Below, piece after piece: positions 9,691 through 18,845 of a DNA stretch of 64,000 nt. Source of the DNA: Aureibacter tunicatorum (GTDB taxonomy: Bacteria > Bacteroidota > Bacteroidia > Cytophagales > Cyclobacteriaceae). The translations under genes and the position numbers were made by a program. How positions within the stretch are numbered: position 1 is the first letter of the stretch; each line of letters starts with the position of its first letter. Under the pieces are notes generated by a model. The model ran no database searches and was not told where the DNA came from. It worked only from the letters and a program-made list of their open reading frames with translations. The stretch covers positions 248,001 to 312,000 of the forward strand of contig NZ_AP025306.1 in assembly GCF_036492635.1 (NCBI RefSeq). Direction: 5' to 3'.

Positions 9691-10164
9691 ATGGCAAATT
9701 TTGAAGGGACGCCTTTGGTAGAAGGCAGATTTACATTGCAAAAGTTCGAAGGCAAAGGTGGGTGGACATATATTGAATTGCCCAAGATTGATTCAAATCA
9801 AAAAAGGCCTTTTGGTTGGATCTCTGTAAGCGGAGTTATTGATGAAATATCCTTTAGTCGTGTCAAGTTGATGGGCATGGGCAATGGGAACTTGATGTTC
9901 TCTGTTAATGCCAAATTAAGAAAAAGGCTTCGCAAGGAAGCGGGGGACGCAGTTGATTTAAAACTGATCGAAGATTCTTATGAACAATGTGTTCCCGAGG
10001 AAATCATACTTTGCTTGAAAGAAGAACCTTCTTGGGTATTGGACAATTTTAACGGGCTGCCTCCAAATGAAAAGAGAAAGGCTGTGGAAAAAGTGCTTGA
10101 CGCAAAAAATGAAGAGGAAAAAGTAGATCGCATAGTTAGCCTAATCGATAAATTAAGCAAGTGA
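9691..10164 (+). CDS. DUF1905 / YdeI-OmdA-type protein
   Basis: 157 residues, cytoplasmic. N-terminal DUF1905 fold (~8-95: FEGKGGWTYIELP, FGWISVSGVIDE, LMGMGNGNLMFSVNAKLRK) followed by a C-terminal helical YdeI/OmdA-like segment (~105-157: FNGLPPNEKRKAVEKVLDAK). YdeI-family proteins have been linked to protection against antimicrobial peptides and bacteriocins, but the mechanism is not established. Stands alone, with its 3' end 10 bp from a convergent gene. Confidence 0.82.
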   Translation: MANFEGTPLVEGRFTLQKFEGKGGWTYIELPKIDSNQKRPFGWISVSGVIDEISFSRVKLMGMGNGNLMFSVNAKLRKRLRKEAGDAVDLKLIEDSYEQCVPEEIILCLKEEPSWVLDNFNGLPPNEKRKAVEKVLDAKNEEEKVDRIVSLIDKLSK

Positions 10165-10174
10165 AATTAGTTTG

Positions 10175-10681
10175 TTATTTTTCTCTGGCTTTCTCTAAAT
10201 TGATTAAATAGGCTCTTAGATCATGTATAGCGTCATTGCTGTTGATTCTTCGGCCTGAAGAGTAAATGTTTTTTGTCCATCGGTCAATGATGAAATAGGT
10301 GAAGTATGTTTGGCTCTTTGTCGTATTGACAAGAGTATGTATGTCTTGCTTGACCTCGGTGGAAACCTCTTTTTCAAACTCCATAATGTATCTGTAGTCA
10401 AGACTGTCTTTATAGTTTTTTTCGTTGAACTCTATGCGGTCGATAATGACATATTCTCCACTGTAATGTTTTTTGATGGTTTTTTTAGCGTTGACATTGT
10501 ATTTGATCGCTATGGGTTCGTCTTTAATGAAAATGACCTTTTCTCCTTTGCTTATGACTTCAGGAACAGCATTTTTTTCATAAGTGTAAAATCTTTCAAG
10601 ATCTTTGATCTCCACTGTCTTGCAAGAGTGGATAGATGCGAGAAATAATATTGAAACTAATATTTGAATTAAATGCTTCAT
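10175..10681 (-). CDS. Small hypothetical lipoprotein
   Basis: 168 residues from the ATG at 10679-10681. That start is preferred over the one 24 bp upstream because it places MKHLIQILVSILFLASIHSC directly as a lipoprotein signal (lipobox SIHSC). The rest is a mixed alpha/beta hydrophilic domain (KGEKVIFIKDEPIAIKYNV, GEYVIIDRIEF, YFTYFIIDRWTK). No known domain. A plus-strand open frame across it (10310-10648) is a shadow. Confidence 0.65.
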   Translation of the reverse strand: MKHLIQILVSILFLASIHSCKTVEIKDLERFYTYEKNAVPEVISKGEKVIFIKDEPIAIKYNVNAKKTIKKHYSGEYVIIDRIEFNEKNYKDSLDYRYIMEFEKEVSTEVKQDIHTLVNTTKSQTYFTYFIIDRWTKNIYSSGRRINSNDAIHDLRAYLINLEKAREK

Positions 10682-10705
10682 AAGTCTGTGTTTACTGTAG
10701 GACAA

Positions 10706-11040
10706 AGTTATGAATTAAATGCTTTTTGCCAATTGATAAAATACAGAGAATTAAATGAAATAATTAATTCATGGATATTTAATAATGAATTGAAATCAGA
10801 TTGAAAAAAATGGTAAGATAAATGGAAGATGTAAATCGTTCCATTTTATATTTTCAATAACGATTAGAAAGAGCGTGATGCATTGCGCTCTTTTTTCTTT
10901 TATCTGCATGATAGAGGAGGTAGTCATGCAAAGAACTTGCTACTGAGGAGACAGAAATCGCATTTTATTAGTTCTAAAGCGTAATTTTTGCGTAATTCGT
11001 CCGTTACTTTTCAAGTTATAGAAAATACCCAAAAAAATCT
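10706..11040. other. Intergenic region with an orphan terminator
   Basis: No gene of usual length. It holds the terminator-like hairpin at 10868-10896 with no coding frame before it, a five-codon frame after GGAGG at about 10917, and a direct repeat of GCGTAATT near 10979-10999. Whether a small RNA ends at the hairpin cannot be told by eye. Confidence 0.4.
10868..10896 (+). terminator. Orphan rho-independent terminator
   Basis: Perfect stem AAAGAGCG (10868-10875) / CGCTCTTT (10886-10893), 10-nt loop, T-run 10891-10896. The nearest plus-strand gene upstream ends 700 bp away and a minus-strand gene lies between, so it may end a short non-coding transcript. Confidence 0.6.
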
Positions 11041-11123
11041 GAGGCAATAATCGGTGATTTTCTCTTTGTCTGCACGATGATCTCGCAAAAGCAGACGAAT
11101 GTTTTTGGTGATAAGATTGCCTC
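11041..11123 (+). promoter_or_regulatory. Structured leader upstream of MATE exporter (candidate cis-regulatory RNA)
   Basis: Nested inverted repeats: outer GAGGCAAT (11041-11048) / ATTGCCTC (11116-11123), perfect 8 bp; inner TTTGTCTGC (11065-11073) / GCAGACGAA (11091-11099), 9 bp with one G-U. The structure ends 44 bp before the chosen MATE start codon. Nested stems without a T-run suit a riboswitch or attenuator-like element better than a terminator. I do not recognise a known class. Confidence 0.4.
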
Positions 11124-11167
11124 AATGTGAAACATCTTCCGTGGTTGCGGGACATTTTATGGTGAAG

Positions 11168-12544
11168 ATGAATACCAAACAACATTTTACTCAGAATTTC
11201 AAATTAGCTTATCCTATCATGCTCAGCCAGTTTGGCCAAGTAATGGTTACGGTAGTGGATACTATCATGGTAGGTCAAGTGGGGACATCCTCATTGGCCG
11301 CTGCGTCATTCTCAGGCGGAGTATTTGCCGTATTCATGATTTTTGGGATGGGGATCACATACGTGTTAAGTCCTTTGGTCGCTGAGGCTAATGGATCTGG
11401 CAGATCCGATAAAGCGGCCTCTTATTTTAAAAACTCCTTGTTGTTGTATTCTTCAATAGGCTTTTTGTTTTTTGGATTGGCTTTTATTGTCGCTCAGAAT
11501 CTTCATGTTTTCGGGCAAAGCGAAGCAGTGACAACGCTTTCAAAGGATTATTTTCTAGTATTGGCCGCTTCATTATTGCCTTTGATGTTTTTCCAAAGCT
11601 TTAGACAATTGGCCGAGGGAATGCAAAGCACTAGAGAGGCGATGTTTATTACGATTGCTTCGAACTTGCTTAATATATTCTTCAATTGGGTTTTGATATT
11701 CGGACATTTTGGATTCGAGCCTATGGGCTTGTTGGGCGCAGGAATTGCGACATTGATATCGAGAATAGTAATGCCAATAGGCATGGGGATATTCGTGTTC
11801 AAGTCGCCAATATTCAGTAAGGTTATTAAGCATTTTGGCTCTGTGAAAATTTCGAAAAAAAGAATTGGCACTTTGTTAAAGCTGGGAACGCCAACAGGAA
11901 CGCAAGCATTGTTTGAAGTAGGCGCTTTTAGCTTCACTTCGATTATGTGCGGATGGGTAAGCGACGTTGCTCAAGCGGCTCACCAGATCGCGCTTAATTT
12001 CGGGACAATTTTCTATATGATTGCATCCGGAATAGGAGCTGCTGCTAGCGCCAGCGTTGGAACGTTCTTAGGAAAAAAACAGATATTGAATGCAAAAAAA
12101 TCAGGTATGGTCAGCATGATGATGTGCGTAGCTTTGACGACTTTTAGTTGCTTGGTAATGCTGATATTTAAAAATGAAATTCCGAAAGTATATATTGACG
12201 ACCCTGTAGTGGTTTCTATGGCGGCTCAATTGCTTTTGCTATGCGGTGTTTTTCAGATTGTTGACGGCGTTCAAGTTGCGGCTATGGGAGCTTTGCGTGG
12301 ATTGCAAGATGTTAAGGTGCCGGCAATTTTCATATTCATAGCTTATTGGATACTTGGGATTCCTTCAGGCTACGTTTTGGCTTTTAAATTTGGTTGGGGA
12401 AGTTCTGGCGTTTGGATGGGACTTGTTATAGGCCTGACTGTAGTTGCTGTGCTTTCTGTGATTAGATTTATCAAGATTTCGGATAAGAAATTGAGGATGA
12501 CTGAATCTATGCCTATAAGTGAGCCTAAGCTAGTGGAAGCGTAG
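11168..12544 (+). CDS. MATE-family multidrug/cation antiporter
   Basis: 459 residues from ATG 11168 (MNTKQHF...). An in-frame upstream extension to 11099 is hydrophilic, unlike MATE N-termini, and overlaps the structured leader, so the internal start is preferred. Twelve TM helices in two halves. Typical MATE features: LAYPIMLSQFGQVMVTVVDT at the first helix, MVGQVG, the FFNWVLIFG segment, and KLGTPTGTQALFEVGAF at the start of the second half. It exports drugs or organic cations with Na+ or H+ entry; substrate unknown. Followed by a strong terminator, so probably monocistronic. Confidence 0.92.
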   Translation: MNTKQHFTQNFKLAYPIMLSQFGQVMVTVVDTIMVGQVGTSSLAAASFSGGVFAVFMIFGMGITYVLSPLVAEANGSGRSDKAASYFKNSLLLYSSIGFLFFGLAFIVAQNLHVFGQSEAVTTLSKDYFLVLAASLLPLMFFQSFRQLAEGMQSTREAMFITIASNLLNIFFNWVLIFGHFGFEPMGLLGAGIATLISRIVMPIGMGIFVFKSPIFSKVIKHFGSVKISKKRIGTLLKLGTPTGTQALFEVGAFSFTSIMCGWVSDVAQAAHQIALNFGTIFYMIASGIGAAASASVGTFLGKKQILNAKKSGMVSMMMCVALTTFSCLVMLIFKNEIPKVYIDDPVVVSMAAQLLLLCGVFQIVDGVQVAAMGALRGLQDVKVPAIFIFIAYWILGIPSGYVLAFKFGWGSSGVWMGLVIGLTVVAVLSVIRFIKISDKKLRMTESMPISEPKLVEA

Positions 12545-12570
12545 GGTTGACAAAAAAAGTATTTATTGAG

Positions 12571-12604
12571 AAGCAAGCTGGAGTTGTTCAGCTTGCTTTT
12601 TTTA
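12571..12604 (+). terminator. Terminator of the MATE gene
   Basis: Perfect 9-bp stem AAGCAAGCT (12571-12579) / AGCTTGCTT (12590-12598), 10-nt loop, followed by T-run to 12604. Confidence 0.88.
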
Positions 12605-12957
12605 TTTTAAATGATTGATTATTAATAAGTTTTAAAGGTCATTAAAATATTATTATTTAACTATGTGTTGAGTAATATTTAATTTTCATTATAAAATAGT
12701 TTGAAAGTGCTGAAAGTTAGTAGCATCTAACATTAATCAGTATGAAATAGTTGTATTATAACATTGAATAAATAAATTGTTTTCTTGAGTTGTATTACTT
12801 TTAAATTATTTCTATATAAAATTGATTTTTTGGAGTTTTGATCAATATGCGTTTTCTGCATTTTAGAAAATATTTTCAGTCGGGACATGTTTTGCATGCT
12901 GTATATCTATCAAATGTGTTCCGTATTTATTTTCTTAATATTTATTTCAAAACAAAC
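12605..12957. other. AT-rich upstream region of PI-PLC-like lipoprotein
   Basis: 350 bp with only A/T-rich sequence. The reading frame of the next gene extends back to 12838 through a TTG, but that stretch codes for a non-signal sequence; it is treated as untranslated leader. No hairpin seen. Confidence 0.4.
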
Positions 12958-14157
12958 ATGAAAACCAACAAAACATGGCTAGTTGTAATAGCATGGTTAG
13001 CCGCATGCTCAAGTCCCATGGAAGATTTGAATTCGATTGATGACAATCGTGATTATTCAACTCTTTCGAAAAATCCATCAATAAATTCTCAAGTTTATGA
13101 GCTTGTTCCTCAGGAAGAAAGAAAGTTATTTGAAATTTCCTTTCCCTGCACTCACAACTCTTATAATTACAAAGGACGATTCGAAAAGTCAAATGTTTTT
13201 GACAATTTGCCATCGCAGTTTCAAAAAGGAATTAGGGCCATTGAGATAGATGTGCATGAGAAATCAACGTATCATTTTCCATTCAAAGTTAAAAAAGATA
13301 TCTCGGTATATCACGGCAAAGCGACTAATGGAGCTAATGGCAGTCGTCTAGCTCATTACGTTCTTGAGGAAGTAAGAGATTTTATTCTTGAAAATCCGAA
13401 AGAGATGGTGTTTTTGAAATTCGAAACAACAGTAAGCGGTTCGCAAATTGACAAATTGATGGATAAGTCGGGTTTGTCGGGCCTTGTATTTGATCAGATC
13501 AAAACCAATCCTTACCCAACCAAGGAAGATGTAATAGCTTCAGGCAAAAGAATTATTATAACGAGACAAATTGGCAATTCCAGATTTAGTCCCTCTTTGC
13601 CAAGGCATACGGCTGGAGGTGGGTATTCCGACAATTCGGATCATAACCCACAATCCCAACCTTCAGAGAATAAATATTTTAGCATGCAATATTACGGGAT
13701 AACAAGTGTTGCTGGATACGGAGACGCTGATAGAGCCAAATATTTAAATCATCCTTCAAGACTAGGAGAGTTTGTTGATCAAACGTGGAAGCTAAATGGA
13801 AAAAAGCCCTGGAGAGTTATCGTGGATTTTCCGAGTGTTCATAATAACCATTATTATGAAGTGATTGAGGAAATGAATGAGAGAGCGATAGCGAAAGTTA
13901 GGATAGTGGATGAAAGCGGAAACATTATGATGAAAGATGGAAGTAATTTGTACCATTGGAATTGGGAGTGCGCATATGAGAATGGTGTCGTGATGGCGAA
14001 AACTTCAGGAGAATGCAATTTCCCAATCAAAGCGTATGAGACAATTACATTGAAGCCTGTCTCAAATCAATTTGACTTTGTCCCGAAGCAAGTTGTTATC
14101 TCCCACGATGATAACAAAAACGATTACTTAGTTAGCTTTATTGCTACAAGAAAATAA
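12958..14157 (+). CDS. PI-PLC X-domain-like lipoprotein
   Basis: 399 residues from ATG 12958. This start gives a lipoprotein signal with lipobox LAAC (C17). The N-terminal two thirds match the bacterial phosphatidylinositol-specific phospholipase C barrel: THNSYN (catalytic His ~66), RAIEIDVHEK (~93-102) and SVYHGK (second His ~119), then FILENPKEMVFLKFE. These enzymes cleave phosphoinositides or GPI-type lipids without a metal in the bacterial form. The C-terminal ~70 residues look like an added beta domain. Lipid-anchored PI-PLC-like proteins of Bacteroidota have unproven substrates. Followed by a long hairpin. Confidence 0.85.
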   Translation: MKTNKTWLVVIAWLAACSSPMEDLNSIDDNRDYSTLSKNPSINSQVYELVPQEERKLFEISFPCTHNSYNYKGRFEKSNVFDNLPSQFQKGIRAIEIDVHEKSTYHFPFKVKKDISVYHGKATNGANGSRLAHYVLEEVRDFILENPKEMVFLKFETTVSGSQIDKLMDKSGLSGLVFDQIKTNPYPTKEDVIASGKRIIITRQIGNSRFSPSLPRHTAGGGYSDNSDHNPQSQPSENKYFSMQYYGITSVAGYGDADRAKYLNHPSRLGEFVDQTWKLNGKKPWRVIVDFPSVHNNHYYEVIEEMNERAIAKVRIVDESGNIMMKDGSNLYHWNWECAYENGVVMAKTSGECNFPIKAYETITLKPVSNQFDFVPKQVVISHDDNKNDYLVSFIATRK

Positions 14158-14160
14158 TTA

Positions 14161-14196
14161 TATGAGCGGAAAGTCATGATTGACTTTTCGCTCATA
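14161..14196. terminator. Long hairpin after PI-PLC-like gene
   Basis: Sixteen-bp stem (14161-14176 with 14181-14196, one G-T wobble) and a TGAT loop, starting 3 bp after the stop codon. The T-run is weak, so it may act as an RNA-stabilising 3' end as well as a terminator. Confidence 0.6.
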
Positions 14197-14290
14197 ATCA
14201 TGCTTTTGAATACCTTTTTAACAAGGCTTAACTAAACTTATTCTTGTATAAATGATTTTTTATGAGTGAAAGGCTAGATTGAAAATAAAA

Positions 14291-15064
14291 ATGATAAAAT
14301 ATGCTTTACTATTTATATTTATGCATTTGTTGTTTGTCACTCATGCTCAAAATAAACTAGAAATTTCAGGAAAAATTTTTGATGAAGAAGGCGAAGAGCT
14401 TTTTGGAGCGAATGTCTTTCCGAATAGTTCACCTTTTGCTGGCGTGAGTTCGGATGTGAATGGTGATTTTTTATTGCTAATAGAATCATCTGACACGATT
14501 AACTTTACAAGCATGGGTTTTGCCACAGTGAAAATTTGGGCGGATGATGATAAGGAAGATTTGAAAATCGTGATGAAACCATCTTCCACTATGTTAAGGG
14601 AAGTGGTTGTTATTGGCATACCGGAAGATGCGGAGGATTTTAAAAAAGAAGTGCTGCGGTACAGGCCTCCGGAAGAGGAAGAATTCTCCTTTAAAATTGA
14701 TCCGGAAGTATTGGATAAATTGCCTTCTGAAGTTGCTCAACAAAGACAATTGGCAGAATCTCAATTGCGAATTCGCATGCCGGTAAGCATGAAAATCAAT
14801 TTTACCAAGCGCTTTTATAAAGACAAGGAAAAAGAAAAGTTTAAGAAGATCAAGCAAAATGAATCAAAGTGGAATAGAGTTGAGCTTTACTATAATATTG
14901 AGACGGTGAAACAGATGACAGCTATAGAAAGCGATAGTTTGGCAAAGGAGTTTTTGAAGTTTTGTTATTTGGATGAAAAGTTCTTGTTGGAGAGCAATGC
15001 TTATGATGTTCAAGTGAAGTTGCTGGAATGCTACGAAGAATTTGCTTTGATAAATCGTAAATAG
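14291..15064 (+). CDS. Secreted protein with CarboxypepD_reg-like domain
   Basis: 257 residues from ATG 14291, preferred over an upstream TTG since it begins a clean signal peptide (MIKYALLFIFMHLLFVTHAQ). Residues ~24-100 form a carboxypeptidase-regulatory-like beta-sandwich (ISGKIFDEEGEELFGANV, SSDVNGDFLL, FTSMGFATVKI), the same module as at the N-terminus of the TonB receptors, ending in a TonB-box-like LREVVVIG. No plug or barrel follows; the remainder is a charged helical region. Such stand-alone proteins are common in Bacteroidota and of unknown role. Confidence 0.75.
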   Translation: MIKYALLFIFMHLLFVTHAQNKLEISGKIFDEEGEELFGANVFPNSSPFAGVSSDVNGDFLLLIESSDTINFTSMGFATVKIWADDDKEDLKIVMKPSSTMLREVVVIGIPEDAEDFKKEVLRYRPPEEEEFSFKIDPEVLDKLPSEVAQQRQLAESQLRIRMPVSMKINFTKRFYKDKEKEKFKKIKQNESKWNRVELYYNIETVKQMTAIESDSLAKEFLKFCYLDEKFLLESNAYDVQVKLLECYEEFALINRK

Positions 15065-15245
15065 TCATGGCTGTTTAGTTCATGTCAATTCATTTGATTG
15101 ATTAAAATTTTTCAAGGCTACTGTTATTGTAATGTTAAATATATCATTGATTTTTCAGATGTAATTCAAGAAAGGACTTAATGTAATTCCCGTGTAATTG
15201 TCTTCGGATAATTTCAGCTTAAGTTTTAACACAACTAAGTAGGGG

Positions 15246-15800
15246 ATGAATACAACTGAACACACGGACGTATTTTTATTTGGTAAAATAGAAAAGGGCT
15301 GTCAAGGAGCTTTCAATATTTTTTTTCATAGGCATTACCAACAGCTTATCGAATTGAGCTTTGGCTTGATTCGATGCAGGCCCAGTTCTGAAGAAGTGGT
15401 GAATGAAAAGTTCATGCACATTTGGGAAAACCGTCATTTGCTTCAAAATGTGGAAACTCCCTTGGCGTATATGCGAAGAGTGGTAAGAAATGGCTCATTG
15501 GATCGATTGAAGAAGAACGCTTATAAAAATGTGCATTTGGATGAGGTAAAGCATGTTGCCGACACCAATTGCGTGGAAGGACAAATCCATTTTGAAGAGC
15601 TTTATGTGAATTTGAAGGAATTGATTAATCAGTTGCCGCCTAGAAGAAAAATGATTTACAACTTGAATAAGTTTGAAGGGCTTCCTTACCAAAAAATCGC
15701 GGATAAGCTGGGAATATCAGTGCATACAGTTCAGAAGCAAATGTCTTTGGCTACGGATTTTATGGAAAAAGAATTTGAAAAATTTCGCGAACACGGATGA
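15246..15800 (+). CDS. ECF RNA polymerase sigma-70 factor
   Basis: 184 residues. Region 2 at ~22-90 (GAFNIFFHRHYQQLIELSF, EEVVNEKFMHIWENR) and region 4 at ~122-178 (INQLPPRRKMIYNLNKFEGL, YQKIADKLGISVHTVQKQM). It belongs to the Bacteroidota sigma-70 family that usually pairs with a FecR anti-sigma and a SusC-like receptor. Here the next gene is a TonB receptor but no FecR gene lies between or around them, and the receptor lacks an N-terminal signalling (STN) domain, so its control must differ from the classical FecI-FecR pathway. Confidence 0.9.
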   Translation: MNTTEHTDVFLFGKIEKGCQGAFNIFFHRHYQQLIELSFGLIRCRPSSEEVVNEKFMHIWENRHLLQNVETPLAYMRRVVRNGSLDRLKKNAYKNVHLDEVKHVADTNCVEGQIHFEELYVNLKELINQLPPRRKMIYNLNKFEGLPYQKIADKLGISVHTVQKQMSLATDFMEKEFEKFREHG

Positions 15801-16014
15801 TCAGTTAATTTTTGAGTAAAGCAAAAATTGAATTGTTTAAAGATCGTTCTTGATTGGATAAGTATAATTAACCATCATTTAAAAAAGCTTTGCTAAAATA
15901 CTCTTTTGTTAACATTAAGGAAATGTAAGCTTAAATATTTGGAAACTGAAAGGGATACTAGGTCAAGCCTTGAATTTGAGTCATGTATATGAATCAATCA
16001 ATAAGTTAATAATC

Positions 16015-18780
16015 ATGAATCAGTTTTTTAAGGGTTCTTTATTAGTATTTCTTCTCTCGATAATTGGCATGCAAGTGTTGGCGCAAAGCGTTGGCCGAAT
16101 AAGCGGTAGAATCATTGACGCTCAAGCCAATGAGCTTTCATATGCCCATGTGTATGTGAAGGATACTAAATTTTCGACAGTGACGGATTTATCCGGAAAG
16201 TTTTCCATAGGTGGAGTGCCGGCGGGTGAATACGAAATTATAGCGCATTATCTTGGCTATGATGATGCAACACAATCGATTCAAGTAAAAGAAAACCAAA
16301 CAGTAAGCATTGAGATGGTGATGGAGGAAAATGCCACTCAATTGGAAGGGATAGTTGTATATGGAGACGCGTCGAGAGGACAAGCGAAAGCCTTGAATGA
16401 GCAAATGAATTCGATCTCGATCAAGAATGTTGTTTCTTCTGAGCAGTTTGGAACGATGCCGGATAGAAATGGTTCCGAGGCTTTGCAGCGTATTCCCGGG
16501 ATTTCCATTAATAGAAACAGAGGCGAAGGAGCTGATATTCAGATACGTGGCGTGAGTTCAGAATATAACCAAATGCAGATGAATGGAACTCCAATGCCTG
16601 GTGGTGCTGACAATAGAGGGACTAGTTTGGATTTTCTGGCGGTGGACTTGATGGATAATATCGAGGTGAAAAAGACGCTTACTCCGGATATGGATGGAGG
16701 AGCGATTGGCGGAGCGGTGAATTTCACCATGAAAGATGCTCCCGAACAATTGACGATCAAAGCGATGACCAGTGGCGGTCGCAATTTTCATGTCGATGAG
16801 TACAATGCCGGAGGAGGGTTAGGTTTACAACAGCACAATATGTTCATAGGCAACAGGTTTTTTGATAATAAACTAGGAGTATTGATCAATGGTAGTTATT
16901 ATCAAACCAATAGAGGAACGGAGCTGAATCAATACCTTATCGATGATGCTGACTCTTTGATTCAGAAGAGATACAACGATTATGATGTCAAGCGTGTGAG
17001 ATATGGATATAGCACAGCACTGGATTATAGATTCAATGAGAATCATGTGATCAGAGGATCATATAATAAGAATTATTTTGAGGATCATCGTATACGCCGT
17101 AGAGCGGATTTCAACTATCGAAGATGGGATGAGCAAGAGAATAGCGTGGATGGCGGAGCGATTACCGCTTATGATGAAGTGCGCGAAGTGCAAAACAGGC
17201 TTAAGTCCACATCTATGGATGTGTATCAGATTGGCGGTGAGCATAAGTTCAATAATGGGATCGAGTTTGATTATAAATACAGCCACATAAGCACTGAAGT
17301 GGAAGAGCCGGACGGCACGCAATATTACTTTGGAAGAATATTGAGTCCTGAGGATATTCAAGGACAAGATATATGGGGAGTAACAGCGAAGACGATGATT
17401 CGCCCTGAAGATCCTTTGTATATGAAAGGCGGTAGAGGACAAAAGCAAGGTGTGCGCAAGGACGAGATGCTTAATGTTGAAAAAGACAATTCATTTGTGG
17501 CTAACTTGAAAATCCCTATTGATTTTATGGGAAAAAGAACAAACCTTCAGACCGGCTACAAATTCTGGAAAAAAACAAAAGACAGGCAAGCTACGCGTTT
17601 CACGGCTGACCCGACTGAGGAAGTGAAGATTTACGCGCCTGACTTTTTCAATGAAGGTGTTACGTACAGGGACGCGGCATTCAATGACTTGCCTTTAGGT
17701 GATTGGAAGGCGAATAATAGCGTATTGAATAATAACTATTACGCAAGCGAGCAAATTAACGCCGCTTATATTATGGCGGACTTGCCTTGGACTTCCAAGT
17801 TCAATACTTTGATCGGTGCGAGAATGGAGCATACGGCTAACCACTATATCTTTGATGAGTATAATTCAGGTGAATTTGTTCAAACGTTGAATGACAGAAG
17901 CAACTACGTCAATATACTGCCTTCCATCAATGCCGTGTATAAATTTGACAAGCAAAACAGTTTGAAAGCGGCGGTTACTCAAGGTATTGCTAGACCTGCT
18001 TTTACAAGCTTGATACCAAGAGAAGTGATCGATGATGAAGCGCGAAAGATGTCCATATCCAATCCGGATTTGAAGCCGGTGGTAGCGACAAATTTCGATA
18101 TCATTTATGAACGATACACTTCCAATATGGGATACTTCACCGCAGGAGCTTTTGCGAAGTTGATTGACGGGCAGATCGTAAGCACTACAGAATACCATAT
18201 GATCGATGGCCAGCCTTGGGAGATTACGAAGCCTTTGAATGCGGATCAGGCGAAGCTCTTTGGTTTCGAGGTTGCATACAGTCATAGATTTATCAACTCG
18301 GGGGTGCCAGTGTTGGAATGGATGAGCGTGATGGCTAATTATACATTCACATGGTCGCAACAGAAAATCATTCGAAATGGAAATACTATCGATGATGACG
18401 GCAACTTGATAGAAGGAGAGGAAATCGTTCGTGTCACTCAAATGGGAAATAGTCCGAGAGACATTTTCAATTTGAATTTGACATACGATAATCCTAACAG
18501 CGGTTTGATGATCGCTATCTCAGGCAACTACAGAGCGCCTCTTTTGATTGAAATGGCAGATAGAGCGGAACGCGATATTTATTTCAGCCAACAGTTTCAT
18601 CTTGACTTGTCGGCAAGTTACGCTATAAATGAAAACTTGTCGATATTTACGCAAATGAACAACTTGACCAATCAAAAAGAGAGAGAAGTGTACGGTAATC
18701 CTTACAGTGCCGGACACATTTTACACCAAACGGAACAATACGGACCGACTGTCACAATCGGTGCGAAATTCAATCTATAG
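16015..18780 (+). CDS. TonB-dependent receptor (Xanth-Caul type) with CarboxypepD_reg-like domain
   Basis: 921 residues from ATG 16015, which starts the signal peptide MNQFFKGSLLVFLLSIIGMQ. An in-frame TTG (15970) would add a non-signal stretch. CarboxypepD_reg-like domain ~24-110, plug ~125-240 with the signatures NGSEALQRIPGISINRNRGE and TLTPDMDGGAIGGAVNFTMK typical of TIGR01782 receptors, then a barrel ending IGAKFNL. These receptors import carbohydrates or other nutrients. It follows the ECF sigma gene by 214 bp and precedes a propeller-like secreted protein, suggesting a small uptake unit. Confidence 0.92.
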   Translation: MNQFFKGSLLVFLLSIIGMQVLAQSVGRISGRIIDAQANELSYAHVYVKDTKFSTVTDLSGKFSIGGVPAGEYEIIAHYLGYDDATQSIQVKENQTVSIEMVMEENATQLEGIVVYGDASRGQAKALNEQMNSISIKNVVSSEQFGTMPDRNGSEALQRIPGISINRNRGEGADIQIRGVSSEYNQMQMNGTPMPGGADNRGTSLDFLAVDLMDNIEVKKTLTPDMDGGAIGGAVNFTMKDAPEQLTIKAMTSGGRNFHVDEYNAGGGLGLQQHNMFIGNRFFDNKLGVLINGSYYQTNRGTELNQYLIDDADSLIQKRYNDYDVKRVRYGYSTALDYRFNENHVIRGSYNKNYFEDHRIRRRADFNYRRWDEQENSVDGGAITAYDEVREVQNRLKSTSMDVYQIGGEHKFNNGIEFDYKYSHISTEVEEPDGTQYYFGRILSPEDIQGQDIWGVTAKTMIRPEDPLYMKGGRGQKQGVRKDEMLNVEKDNSFVANLKIPIDFMGKRTNLQTGYKFWKKTKDRQATRFTADPTEEVKIYAPDFFNEGVTYRDAAFNDLPLGDWKANNSVLNNNYYASEQINAAYIMADLPWTSKFNTLIGARMEHTANHYIFDEYNSGEFVQTLNDRSNYVNILPSINAVYKFDKQNSLKAAVTQGIARPAFTSLIPREVIDDEARKMSISNPDLKPVVATNFDIIYERYTSNMGYFTAGAFAKLIDGQIVSTTEYHMIDGQPWEITKPLNADQAKLFGFEVAYSHRFINSGVPVLEWMSVMANYTFTWSQQKIIRNGNTIDDDGNLIEGEEIVRVTQMGNSPRDIFNLNLTYDNPNSGLMIAISGNYRAPLLIEMADRAERDIYFSQQFHLDLSASYAINENLSIFTQMNNLTNQKEREVYGNPYSAGHILHQTEQYGPTVTIGAKFNL

Positions 18781-18792
18781 TCTATTTTAATC

Positions 18793-18827
18793 GATCCTCC
18801 GCGTAATATGCGGGGATCACTTTTTTT
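18793..18827 (+). terminator. Hairpin after TonB receptor
   Basis: Stem GATCC(T)CCGC (18793-18802) / GCGGGGATC (18810-18818) with a one-base bulge, followed within 2 nt by seven T. It lies only 20 bp before the next gene and may act as an attenuator. Confidence 0.6.
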
Positions 18828-18845
18828 GATCAGAAATTGACCATT

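Noticed and set aside
10310-10648. 112-codon plus-strand frame
   Set aside because: Antisense to the lipoprotein at 10175-10681, which has a proper signal and lipobox.
17866-18441. 191-codon antisense frame within the second TonB receptor
   Set aside because: Same reason: shadow of a well-supported gene.
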